Source: Myxococcales bacterium (GTDB taxonomy: Bacteria > Myxococcota_A > Polyangia > Polyangiales > Polyangiaceae). From it: 46,442 nt of DNA. The notes beneath the pieces were generated by a model. It saw only the letters and a program-made list of their open reading frames with translations, made no database searches and was not told where the DNA came from. This document shows, in pieces, positions 16,958 through 24,703 of the stretch; the stretch's first letter is position 1, and the number at the start of each line of letters is the position of its first letter. The translations under genes were made by a program, and so were the position numbers. The DNA lies in the NCBI GenBank assembly GCA_016212965.1, contig JACRDA010000136.1, positions 1 to 46,442 on the forward strand, in the 5' to 3' direction.

Positions 16958-17223
16958 CCCAGGACGCAGCCCTCGCCCTCGTGCAGCAATTCGTCGAGCT
17001 CGGCCTCGTCGTCGTGGGGCCGGTGCTGCTCGCGGCACTGCTCGCCGGCGTGGCCACGGGCATCTTCCAGACCATCACCCAGATCAACGATGTGAGCCTC
17101 GGCTTCGTGGTCAAGGCCGCCTCCGTGGTGGTCCTGCTGCTCGTCATCGGCGGCGCGCTCGCGGAGAAGACCACGCGCTACACGCGCGACCAGCTGTCGG
17201 CGGTGGCCGGCGTCGTGCACTGA
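16954..17223 (+). CDS. fliQ: Flagellar export gate protein FliQ
   Basis: FliQ (89 residues) is a two-helix membrane subunit of the export pore. Diagnostic residues include VGPVLLAALLAGVATGIFQ and TITQINDVSLGFVVKA, the central family motif. The ATG overlaps the fliP stop (ATGA) and the last base of its stop is the first base of fliR. Confidence 0.96.
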   Translation: MTQDAALALVQQFVELGLVVVGPVLLAALLAGVATGIFQTITQINDVSLGFVVKAASVVVLLLVIGGALAEKTTRYTRDQLSAVAGVVH

Positions 17224-18005
17224 TGGCGTTCGGCGAGCTCGGCATTCAGCTGCTCTGTGCGCTCGCGCTCACGCTCGGTCGGGCTGCGGGCTTCGTGCTC
17301 GTCTCCCCCTTTCCGGGAAGCGCCGCGCCCGCGCAGGTGCGAGTCGCCCTGGCGCTCGCGCTGACGCTGGCGCTGGCGCCCACCGTTGCGGCGTTCGGAG
17401 AGGTGCCGGCGGGACCCCTCGCGCTCGCACCGCTCGTCGTCTGGGAGCTCGGCGTCGGAGTGGTGATCGGCGCCGTGTTTCGCTTCGTGTTCGCAGCGAC
17501 GGAGGTGCTCGGCGGAGTCCTCGGCAACGTGACCTGGCTCTCGGCGCCCGTGGCCCTCAATCCTGCGCTCGGCGCCGAGGACTCGGCGGTTGCCTCGCTC
17601 ATCGGGCTCTTCGCGATGCTCCTCGCTCTGGCGGCAGGCGTGCACAGGATCGTGCTCCAGTACCTAGGGGCCTCGTTCAACGTCATCCCGGTCGGTAGTC
17701 CCGTGGCGCTCGGCAACGTGGCGTTCGCATTCGTGGATCTCGGCAGTCGTGCGCTCGAAGCGGGCGTGCGCCTCGCCCTGCCGGTGCTGCTCGTGAGCCA
17801 GCTCGTGCAGGTGGCCCTGGCCTTCGTCGCGCGCGTCGCTCCGCAGCTGCAGATCTTCAATGTGGGCTTTGCCGTGCTCGTGGCGGCGAGCCTGCTGGCG
17901 CTTCTTGCTGCCCTGCCCGCCATCGCGCACGGCCTCGCGGGGTTCTTCGGGATCCTGCCCGATACCTACGAGGCGGTGCTGCGCGCGCTACCGACGGCGC
18001 CGTGA
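17223..18005 (+). CDS. fliR: Flagellar export gate protein FliR
   Basis: FliR (260 residues) is the third pore subunit, with about six hydrophobic segments. Family features: LTLGRAAGFVLVSPFPGS, VVWELGVGVVIGAVFRFVFA, and a C-terminal FNVGFAVLVAASLLALLAAL. The ATG overlaps the fliQ stop (TGATG), and flhB begins with a GTG overlapping its stop. One departure is the loop APVALNPALGAEDSAVASLI, where the family often has a polar Gly/Thr segment. Confidence 0.95.
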   Translation: MAFGELGIQLLCALALTLGRAAGFVLVSPFPGSAAPAQVRVALALALTLALAPTVAAFGEVPAGPLALAPLVVWELGVGVVIGAVFRFVFAATEVLGGVLGNVTWLSAPVALNPALGAEDSAVASLIGLFAMLLALAAGVHRIVLQYLGASFNVIPVGSPVALGNVAFAFVDLGSRALEAGVRLALPVLLVSQLVQVALAFVARVAPQLQIFNVGFAVLVAASLLALLAALPAIAHGLAGFFGILPDTYEAVLRALPTAP

Positions 18006-19081
18006 GCTCCGACGGCGCGCGAGACAACGCGCAACATCCGGCGACGCCGAAGCGCAGGGACGACTTCCGGAAGCAGGGACGCTTTGCGCGCGCCCGGGAC
18101 GCGACCGGCGTGGCAGCGCTCGGCGCGGCCGTGGTCGTCCTCGCTCTGCGGATCGGTCCCAATGCCGACGCCGCGCGCGAGCTGTTCGAACGCTGCCTCG
18201 GCGACGCTGGCGCCATGGTCCGCGGGGCGCCCCTCCCCCTGGGTGAGGTGCTTGCCCGCTTCCTCGCGCCGGTCGTCGTACCGCCGGCGCTCGCTGCGGC
18301 GGGCGCTGCGTGTATCGTGGGCGCGGCGCAGGCCGGTCTGCGGCTGTACCCCGAGCTTCTGGCGTTCGATGTGAGCCGCCTCTCACCGCTGCCGCGCATC
18401 AAGCAGCTGTTCGACCTGCGGCACGCTGGCTTCGAGCTCCTGCTCGCGCTCGGCAAGGTCGGCCTCATGACCTGGGCCTGCTACGGCGTGGTGTCCGAGG
18501 AGGTTCCCGCTCTCGTGCACCAGACGACCCTTCCCGTCGCGAGTGCGTTGCCTCTGCTCGGTGTGCTCACGCTGCGCGTGGCGCTGCGTGCCCTGTGCGT
18601 CCTCGGAGCCCTCAGCGCGCTCGACTACCTGCACAACCGCTTCTCGCTCGCCAAGGAGATGCGCATGACCACGCAGGAGCTCAAAGACGAGGCACGCCAG
18701 AGCGAGCTCGACCCCCACGTGAAGGCACGCATCAAGCAGCGCATGCACGCTGCCTGGAAGCGGCGCGCGAGCTTCGCGCTGCGGCACGCGGACGTGGTGG
18801 TGACCAATCCGACGCACATCTCCGTCGCGTTACGGTACGGCGCCAGGGACGCCACACCGGTGGTGGTGCAGAAGGGTCACGATCAGGCGGCGCTGCGCAT
18901 CCGGCAGCGCGCCCGCGCACTAGGCATTCCGATTGTGGAGAACCGCGCGCTGGCGCGTGCCCTCGACGTGGCGGTCGCGGTCGGCGAGCCGGTGCCGGCC
19001 GCTCACTTCGTCGCCGTCGCGCGCGTCCTCGCCTTCGTGTACAGGCTCCACGGTCGGCGCCGGGCCGCGCGCGAGCGGTGA
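18002..19081 (+). CDS. flhB: Flagellar export switch protein FlhB
   Basis: FlhB (359 residues) changes export specificity after self-cleavage. It has the start ATPKRRDDFRKQGRFARARD (family: T.KR..AR..G.v..S.D), four membrane helices, and the autocleavage NPTH motif in VVTNPTHISVALRYG. The linker YLHNRFSLAKEMRMTTQELK followed by DEARQSELDPHVKARI matches the conserved cytoplasmic neck. The GTG start overlaps fliR. The C-terminus is Arg-rich. Cleavage is expected between Asn and Pro. Confidence 0.97.
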   Translation: MSSDGARDNAQHPATPKRRDDFRKQGRFARARDATGVAALGAAVVVLALRIGPNADAARELFERCLGDAGAMVRGAPLPLGEVLARFLAPVVVPPALAAAGAACIVGAAQAGLRLYPELLAFDVSRLSPLPRIKQLFDLRHAGFELLLALGKVGLMTWACYGVVSEEVPALVHQTTLPVASALPLLGVLTLRVALRALCVLGALSALDYLHNRFSLAKEMRMTTQELKDEARQSELDPHVKARIKQRMHAAWKRRASFALRHADVVVTNPTHISVALRYGARDATPVVVQKGHDQAALRIRQRARALGIPIVENRALARALDVAVAVGEPVPAAHFVAVARVLAFVYRLHGRRRAARER

Positions 19082-19085
19082 GCTT

Positions 19086-19101
19086 CGGCACGCGACGTGC
19101 A
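19086..19101 (+). promoter_or_regulatory. Sigma-54 promoter for flhA-flhF-fliA-flgF
   Basis: CGGCACGCGACGTGCA keeps GGCACG and GG-N10-GC. It starts 5 bases after the flhB stop. The -12 C (19100) is 13 bases before GTG 19113, putting that codon at about +2; the alternative ATG at 19140 would have a leader of about 28 bases. Confidence 0.72.
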
Positions 19102-19112
19102 GCGTGGGGCGC

Positions 19113-21200
19113 GTGAGCTCCAGCGTCGGGCGAAAGGGCATGGCGGACGTCGTCGTGCCGCTGGCCATCATCTCCATCGTCCTCATGATGGTCGTGCCGT
19201 TGCCCCCGGTGCTGCTCGACTTGATGCTGAGCTTGAGCATCGCACTCGGCGTCGGCATCTTCCTCACTGCGCTCTTCATCGAGCGCCCGCTCGAGTTCAG
19301 TGCTTTCCCCACCGTGGTGCTCATCGCCACGCTGCTCCGGCTGAGCCTGAACGTAGCGACGACGCGCCTCATCCTCCTCCACGGCGCCAGTGGCTCCGGC
19401 GCGGCCGGGCAGATGGTCGAAGCGTTCGGCCGGTTCGTGGTCGGCGGGCAAATCCTGGTCGGACTCGTCGTGTTTCTCATCCTCGTGGTCATCAACTTCA
19501 TGGTGATCACGAAGGGCGCGAGCCGCATCGCAGAGGTGGCCGCGCGCTTCACTCTCGACGCCATGCCCGGCAAGCAGATGGCCATCGACGCCGAGGCCGC
19601 CAGCGGCGCGATCGACGCCGAGCAGGCCCGCGCCCGCCGCACCACCACCGAGCGCGAGGCGGACTTCTTCGGGGCCATGGACGGTGCGAGCAAGTTCGTC
19701 CAGGGGGACGCCGTGGCCGGCCTGCTCATCACAGCCATCAACCTCGTGGGCGGTCTCATTGCAGGGCTCGTGGCCGGGCTCGACCTGGGCGCCGCGGCCA
19801 AGACCTTCGCCGTGCTCAGCGTGGGGGACGCGCTCGTGTCGCAGATCCCGGCGCTGCTCGTGTCCGCCGCTTCGGGTGTCGTGGTGACGCGCAGTGCCAC
19901 GGGGCAGCCCATCGGGCAGGCCTTGGTCTCGCAGCTGCTCGGGCGTCGGCGGGCTGTCGCTATGACCGCCGGGATCTTGGCGCTTCTTGGTCTGCTGCCG
20001 GGGATGCCCACCCTGCCGTGCTTCGCGCTGGCCGGCGGTCTCGGCCTTTGTGCGCGCCGCGCCAAGGCGGCTGGCGACACCGCCGGCGCGGCGCCGGGCG
20101 AGGCACCCGCTGCGCCCGAGGGGGCCGCGGGGCGCAGCCCCGGCGCCGAGGTGGACGCCGCGCTCGACGTGGACCTCCTGTCGCTCGAGCTCGGCTACGA
20201 GCTCCTGTCCTTGGTCGACCGCGCGCGCGACGGCGCCCTGTTGGACCGCGTGGGCGCGTTGCGGCGCGAGCTGGCGCGCGACCTCGGCGTCGTAGCGCCG
20301 GCGATCCACGTCTGCGACAACCTGGAGCTTCGACCGAACGCCTACCGCCTGCTCCTACTCGGTACGCCGCTCGGCGGCGGCGAGTGCGCGACCGATCGCC
20401 TGCTGGCCGTCGATGCGACGGGGAGCGCGCCGCCGCTCGAGGGTGACCTCACGCGCGACCCGACCTTCGACATGCCGGCGCGTTGGATCCTCCCCCGCGA
20501 CCGCGACATGGCCGAGGCGCTCGGGTACGCGGTGGTCGATCACGGAACCGTGATCGCCACGCACATGGGCGAGCTCCTGCGGCAGCACGCCGCGCGCATG
20601 CTGGGGCGGCAAGAGACGCAGCACCTGCTGGAGCGGCTCGCCCAGAAGTACCCGAAACTGGTCGACGACGTCGTGCCGCAGCTGCTCTCCCTCGGCGACA
20701 TCCTTCGGGTGCTGCGCAACCTGCTGCGGGAGCGCATCTCGATCCGAGACCTGCGCACCATCATGGAGTCGCTCGCGGAGCTCAGCGCTCACACCAAGGA
20801 CTCCGAGCAGCTCACCGAGCTGGTCCGCGAACGGTTGGCGCCCCAAATCACCGCTGGGCTGAGGGGGGAGGACGGACGCGTGAGCGCCCTCGGTCTCGAC
20901 CCGCGCCTCGAGGAGCGCCTGCGCGCGTCGCTGCGCGACATCGCGGCTGGCACGGGCGGTGCATTGCCTCCGGAGATGCTGAGCCAGCTCGCGGCCGAGG
21001 CCCAGAGGTCGCTCGACCGCTTCAACGCACTCGGTGCTCAGCCGCTGCTCATCTCGCCGCCCGACCTGCGTCGCTACCTGCGCGCCATCTTCGAGCACAA
21101 GGTGCCGCAGATGGTGGTGGCGTCCTATCGCGAGATCGAGCCCGCCGTGCCGCTCCAGATCGTCGACTCGCTTGGGCGTCCCGCCGAGCTGAAAGGTTGA
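19113..21200 (+). CDS. flhA: Flagellar export apparatus protein FlhA
   Basis: FlhA (695 residues from GTG 19113, or 686 from ATG 19140) is the large export gate protein that receives substrate-chaperone complexes. The N-terminal half has about eight membrane helices; signatures are AIISIVLMMVVPLPPVLLDL, FPTVVLIATLLRLSLNVAT and DAMPGKQMAIDAEAASGAID. The cytoplasmic domain includes DMAEALGYAVVDHGTVIATH, QKYPKLVDDVVP and RNLLRERISIRDLRTIMESL. GTG 19113 is preferred because relatives carry several residues before the first helix and because of the promoter geometry. The ATG has a close AAAGGG. Confidence 0.95.
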   Translation: MSSSVGRKGMADVVVPLAIISIVLMMVVPLPPVLLDLMLSLSIALGVGIFLTALFIERPLEFSAFPTVVLIATLLRLSLNVATTRLILLHGASGSGAAGQMVEAFGRFVVGGQILVGLVVFLILVVINFMVITKGASRIAEVAARFTLDAMPGKQMAIDAEAASGAIDAEQARARRTTTEREADFFGAMDGASKFVQGDAVAGLLITAINLVGGLIAGLVAGLDLGAAAKTFAVLSVGDALVSQIPALLVSAASGVVVTRSATGQPIGQALVSQLLGRRRAVAMTAGILALLGLLPGMPTLPCFALAGGLGLCARRAKAAGDTAGAAPGEAPAAPEGAAGRSPGAEVDAALDVDLLSLELGYELLSLVDRARDGALLDRVGALRRELARDLGVVAPAIHVCDNLELRPNAYRLLLLGTPLGGGECATDRLLAVDATGSAPPLEGDLTRDPTFDMPARWILPRDRDMAEALGYAVVDHGTVIATHMGELLRQHAARMLGRQETQHLLERLAQKYPKLVDDVVPQLLSLGDILRVLRNLLRERISIRDLRTIMESLAELSAHTKDSEQLTELVRERLAPQITAGLRGEDGRVSALGLDPRLEERLRASLRDIAAGTGGALPPEMLSQLAAEAQRSLDRFNALGAQPLLISPPDLRRYLRAIFEHKVPQMVVASYREIEPAVPLQIVDSLGRPAELKG

Positions 21201-21203
21201 ACC

Positions 21204-22304
21204 ATGAGTGAGCCCATCCAGCCCGTCTCCGAGCGACCCCGCCGTGGCTACCGAGCCGCGCCCGCCCGCGGGGGCCCCGGTGTCGGCGATGCGACGGATG
21301 GAGTGCACGCGGCGGCGGCGCTCGGGCCCTTCGCGCCGGGCGCCTACGCCGAGCCCGAGCCCGCGGCGAGCGAGCCCGCGCTCGGCGACCTGCAGCGCGA
21401 CCTGCGCGCCATCCGGATCCAGGTCGCCCGCGCTGCGCTCCACCCGGGCGAAGTGCGCGACGAGCTCGCGCGCCTGCGCCAAGCCGTGGAGCGCATCGAG
21501 GCGAACGCGACGGCCGCGGCGCCAAGCGCGAGCGGCAGGTTGCGGCGCATGCTCGAGGCGGCTGGCCTCGAGGGAAGGGCGGTCGCTGGCCTGGCGCGGG
21601 AGGTGCAGGCGCCGCGCGGCGACCGAGATGCATTCCGCTCCGCCTACCGGGATGCCATCGCGCGCCGCATCCGCGTGCGCCCGTGGCCCCTCGCGAGCAC
21701 CGAGCGGCAGGTCGTCGCGGTCGTGGGCCCCCCGGGCGTCGGCAAGACCACCACCGTGGCGAAGCTCGCCGCGCGCGCCCTGTTCGAGCATGATCGCCGG
21801 GTCGCGCTCGTCACCTGCGACACGTACCGCGTGGGCGCGATCGACCATATTTGGCGCTACGCATCGCTGCTCGGGGTCGAGCTGTCCGTGGCGCGCGACG
21901 CGCGCGAGCTACGCGAGGCCGTAGCCAGCGCGCGCGCCGACATCGTGCTGGTCGACACGACCGGCCGGGGGCCCACCGAAGGCGACTCGGCAGAGGGGGC
22001 GCTCGCGACCCTCGCCGACCATCCCGCCGCGGCTCCGATCGAGCGACGCGTGCTCCTGTGTCTACCGGCCGAGGTGCGCGCCGTGGACGCCGAGGCGCTC
22101 GTGACGCAATTCGCGCCGTACAAGCCCACGGAGCTCGTCGTCACGAAGCTCGACCTCACGAGGAGTCCGGGCGGTCTGCTCCACGGCATGCTCGCCTCGG
22201 GGCTAGCGGTGTCCGCCATCTGCGTCGGGCAGCGCGTACCAGAGGACATCCAGCCGGCGACCGCCGGCGTCATCCTCGACCAGCTCACCCCGAAGATCCC
22301 GTGA
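21204..22304 (+). CDS. flhF: SRP-type GTPase FlhF
   Basis: FlhF (366 residues) is a signal-recognition-particle-family GTPase that places polar flagella. The N-terminal region (1-110) is Pro/Ala-rich and basic. The N and G domains follow: P-loop GPPGVGKTTT at residues 175-184, VTCDTYRVGAIDHIWRYASL, G3 VLVDTTGR (usually DTAGR), and the guanine-specificity motif VTKLD. The ATG is 3 bases after the flhA stop. The usual partner gene flhG/fleN does not follow; fliA overlaps the stop instead. Confidence 0.94.
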   Translation: MSEPIQPVSERPRRGYRAAPARGGPGVGDATDGVHAAAALGPFAPGAYAEPEPAASEPALGDLQRDLRAIRIQVARAALHPGEVRDELARLRQAVERIEANATAAAPSASGRLRRMLEAAGLEGRAVAGLAREVQAPRGDRDAFRSAYRDAIARRIRVRPWPLASTERQVVAVVGPPGVGKTTTVAKLAARALFEHDRRVALVTCDTYRVGAIDHIWRYASLLGVELSVARDARELREAVASARADIVLVDTTGRGPTEGDSAEGALATLADHPAAAPIERRVLLCLPAEVRAVDAEALVTQFAPYKPTELVVTKLDLTRSPGGLLHGMLASGLAVSAICVGQRVPEDIQPATAGVILDQLTPKIP

Positions 22305-23017
22305 CCCAGCTCGAGTCGACCACTCCGAAACCGGCGCCGCGCGCGTTGAGCCGCGTCGAGTACGAGCGCTACCTGCCGCTCGTCAGGCGCATCGCGATGC
22401 GTCTCGCCAGGAGGCTGCCGCTTCACATCGCCGTGGCCGATCTCGTCGCATGGGGCTGGACTGGGCTGCTCGAGGCGCACGGACGCCGGTCCGGCATGCC
22501 GCCTGAGGAGTTCGAGGCCTACGCGTCGCTGCGCGTCCAGGGTGCGATGCTCGACTACCTGCGCTCGCTCGACTCGACGGCCCGCAAGTTGCGCGGTGCC
22601 TCGCGACGCGTGGCGCGTGCCATCCACGAGCTCACCCAGGAGCTCGGACGGCACCCGGAAGAGGAGGACATCGCGGGCGCCCTCGGCGTGCCGGTCGCCG
22701 AGCTCCGCACGCTCTTGTCGCGCATCGCGATGGCCGGGATGGCGCGCCTCGAGATGCTCGACCTCGACGACGTCGTGGGTGTCGCGAGTCCCGTCCCAGC
22801 GCCCGACGACGAGGCGGATGCGCGCTTGCTCGCCGACGCTGTCGCCGCGGCCATCGACCAGCTGCCGCCGCGACTCAAGCAAGTGGTGGGGCTTTACTAC
22901 CAGGAGGATTGCACGCTGCGCGAGATCGGGGCCGTGCTCGGCGTGAGCGAGTCGCGTGCCTGCCAGCTGCACTCCGAGGCCATGCATCGGCTGCGTGCGG
23001 CGATCGGCAAGGAGTGA
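22301..23017 (+). CDS. fliA: Flagellar sigma factor FliA (sigma-28)
   Basis: A 238-residue sigma-70-family factor of the FliA/WhiG group that directs late flagellar genes. Region 2 shows VADLVAWGWTGLLEAHGR and SLRVQGAMLDYLRSLDS, the FliA-specific RxxGAMLDxLR motif. Region 3 contains RVARAIHELTQELGRHP. Region 4 has LPPRLKQVVGLYYQEDCTLR and an HTH EIGAVLGVSESRACQLHSEA. The GTG start overlaps the flhF stop. No FlgM-like anti-sigma gene is in the window. The expected target is the fliC promoter at 27057-27083. Confidence 0.95.
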   Translation: MTQLESTTPKPAPRALSRVEYERYLPLVRRIAMRLARRLPLHIAVADLVAWGWTGLLEAHGRRSGMPPEEFEAYASLRVQGAMLDYLRSLDSTARKLRGASRRVARAIHELTQELGRHPEEEDIAGALGVPVAELRTLLSRIAMAGMARLEMLDLDDVVGVASPVPAPDDEADARLLADAVAAAIDQLPPRLKQVVGLYYQEDCTLREIGAVLGVSESRACQLHSEAMHRLRAAIGKE

Positions 23018-23020
23018 GTC

Positions 23021-23743
23021 ATGAGCAAGGGGATCTATGTGGCGCTGAGCGGCGCGCTCGCACATCAGACGACGCTCGAGTCGGTGGCCACGAACCTCGC
23101 CAACGCTTCGACGCTCGGGTACCGGTCCGTGGTGCCCGCCTTCCGCGAGGTGCTCGGCCGCACCGGCGGCCCCGCCCGCGACGCCCCACGCTTCTCGGCC
23201 GTGCGCCGCACGGGCATCGACACGACGGAGGCACCGCGGGAAACGACGGAGCGCCCGCTCGACGCGGCGCTCGGCCGGAGTAGCTTCCTCGCGGTGCAGA
23301 CCCCGGCAGGCGAACGCTACACACGGGCGGTATCCCTCGAGGTCGCAAGCGACGGCACGCTGCGCACGCGCAGTGGGTTCCCCGTGCTCACCGAGGCCGC
23401 GACTCCTCTCGTGCTCGAGCCCGGCAGCGCGCCGAGCCTCTCGGAGACGGGCGAGGTCGCGGTCGGCGGACAGGTCGTGGGTCGCCTGCGCGTGGTGTCG
23501 TTCCAGAACCCGGGCGACATGAGCTACGAGGGTGCGTACCTCCTCGCTCCGGGCCCGAGCGCCGGTCGGCCCGACATCAGCGCCGAACCGCTCGTCGTTG
23601 GCTCGCTCGAGCTGTCCAACACTTCGCCGGTGCGTGCCATGACCGACCTCATGCTCGCGACGCGCATGTCCGAGGCCATGGACCGTGCCATCGGTGCCTT
23701 CCGCGAGGCTGACCAACGGGTGGCCTCCACCGTTCCCAAGTGA
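23021..23743 (+). CDS. flgF: Flagellar rod protein FlgF-like
   Basis: A 240-residue rod protein of the FlgF/FlgG group. It begins MSKGIYVALSGALAHQTTLE then SVATNLANASTLGYRS, nearest to FlgF (IYxAMSGA). The middle shows SSFLAVQTPAGERYTRA and SLEVASDGTLRTRSGFPVL. The C-terminus ELSNTSPVRAMTDLMLATRM is the rod/hook ending. The ATG is 3 bases after fliA with a GGAG Shine-Dalgarno. The length suits FlgF rather than the longer FlgG, and no second rod gene or flgA-flgH-flgI follows, so those must lie elsewhere. Confidence 0.88.
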   Translation: MSKGIYVALSGALAHQTTLESVATNLANASTLGYRSVVPAFREVLGRTGGPARDAPRFSAVRRTGIDTTEAPRETTERPLDAALGRSSFLAVQTPAGERYTRAVSLEVASDGTLRTRSGFPVLTEAATPLVLEPGSAPSLSETGEVAVGGQVVGRLRVVSFQNPGDMSYEGAYLLAPGPSAGRPDISAEPLVVGSLELSNTSPVRAMTDLMLATRMSEAMDRAIGAFREADQRVASTVPK

Positions 23744-23794
23744 GTCGCCGTCACGAAGCGAAGCGGCTCCCGCGCCAACTTCCGCTCGGGCTCC

Positions 23795-24115
23795 TCACTC
23801 TTCGTCGGCGAGCCGACTGAGGTTCGGGAAGCGGTCGGCCGTGCCGCCGTGCCGCTGCCGCAGCCAGCGAAACGCATCGGCACACGGCAGCCACATGGTC
23901 CGGAGGAGGAAAGGGTCCTCGGCGCGGAGCTCGGCGACGAGCGTGCGCTCGGTGGCGTCGAGTGCGCCTGCACGCTTGGCGGCGTGAAATGCCGCTGCGA
24001 TGCAGCGACCCCGTTCGGCGACCGCGGCGGCGAGATCCTCCCGCGTCGAGTCACCACGAAGGAGCGCGTGGGTGACGACCATCGCCCGGCGGAGCCAGTA
24101 GGTCCCTTCGCCCAT
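23795..24115 (-). CDS. Hypothetical protein at the FliT position
   Basis: A 106-residue predicted helical protein starting 3 bases after the fliS stop (TGAGCCATG), hence co-translated with it. Sequence features are RRAMVVTHALLRGDSTREDL and RTLVAELRAEDPFLLRTMW, with charged amphipathic helices. No membrane segment or signal is visible. Its size and place after fliD-fliS suggest a FliT-like export chaperone, but I cannot see a convincing FliT signature. It converges on flgF across a 51-base gap without a clear terminator. Confidence 0.75.
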   Translation of the reverse strand: MGEGTYWLRRAMVVTHALLRGDSTREDLAAAVAERGRCIAAAFHAAKRAGALDATERTLVAELRAEDPFLLRTMWLPCADAFRWLRQRHGGTADRFPNLSRLADEE

Positions 24116-24118
24116 GGC

Positions 24119-24520
24119 TCAGCCGCCCGTCCCGCTGCGCTGTCCATCGACGGCTGCGGCAGCCTGCCGCCAGGCGTCGCGCAACGGGGCAAACACCCGC
24201 GCGACCTCCGCCACACGCTCGGGGGACCGGCTGCGCAGGCCCAGCATGACGTGGTGCATGCCGAAGTCGTACAGGCGCAACAGCTCGCCGCTCAGCTCGG
24301 GCGCGACCTCGGGGCGGAGCGTGCTCGCGAGCTCGGCCAGGATCGCGTGCGCTCGGCCGAGGGGTGCGCTCGCGAGGCCGATGTCGCCATGCGCGAGCGC
24401 GGCCTCGCCCTCGGCGAGAAAGCGGACCAGGCCATCGTAGAGGAGCACCGTAATGCCCGCTCGCGTGCTGGTGTGGACCTGCGTCTGGCGGTAGCGCCGA
24501 GCGGCGGCGAGAGCTGACAT
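24119..24520 (-). CDS. fliS: Flagellin chaperone FliS
   Basis: FliS (133 residues) binds newly made flagellin and prevents early polymerisation. The family pattern is visible: ARRYRQTQVHTSTRAGITVL, LLYDGLVRFLAEGEAALA, and a C-terminal DFGMHHVMLGLRSRSPER (family: L..LYd....rL..A). The ATG at 24520 has the Shine-Dalgarno GAGGA. It sits downstream of fliC and fliD on the same strand, as usual. A weak sigma-54-like word with GG-N10-GC at 24557-24572 could give a 26-base leader, but this is uncertain. Confidence 0.88.
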   Translation of the reverse strand: MSALAAARRYRQTQVHTSTRAGITVLLYDGLVRFLAEGEAALAHGDIGLASAPLGRAHAILAELASTLRPEVAPELSGELLRLYDFGMHHVMLGLRSRSPERVAEVARVFAPLRDAWRQAAAAVDGQRSGTGG

Positions 24521-24599
24521 GGTCGTTCGTCCTCGAGGGCGTTTGGTTACGGAGTCAGCGTTCACGGGCCCAGATCGTGCGGCAGCGGCCGACATTGAA

Positions 24600-24646
24600 C
24601 AGGAAGGCGGGAAGGCAGGAAGGGTTGATAGGTTTCAGAAGAAACC
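24600..24646 (-). repeat. Triple octamer and perfect small hairpin between fliD and fliS
   Basis: The plus strand shows three octamers in a row, CAGGAAGG, CGGGAAGG, CAGGAAGG (24600-24623). A perfect hairpin follows: GGTTTC-AGAA-GAAACC (24631-24646, 6 bp, 4-base loop). The 183-base spacer around them is clearly less GC-rich than the genes. The hairpin could act in mRNA processing or termination after fliD, but it has no T-run. Confidence 0.6.
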
Positions 24647-24703
24647 GGCAAACACTGCGAGTTCTCTGGGCCAATGGCTAACTGCCAATCGCTTCTTCTC
24701 GGT

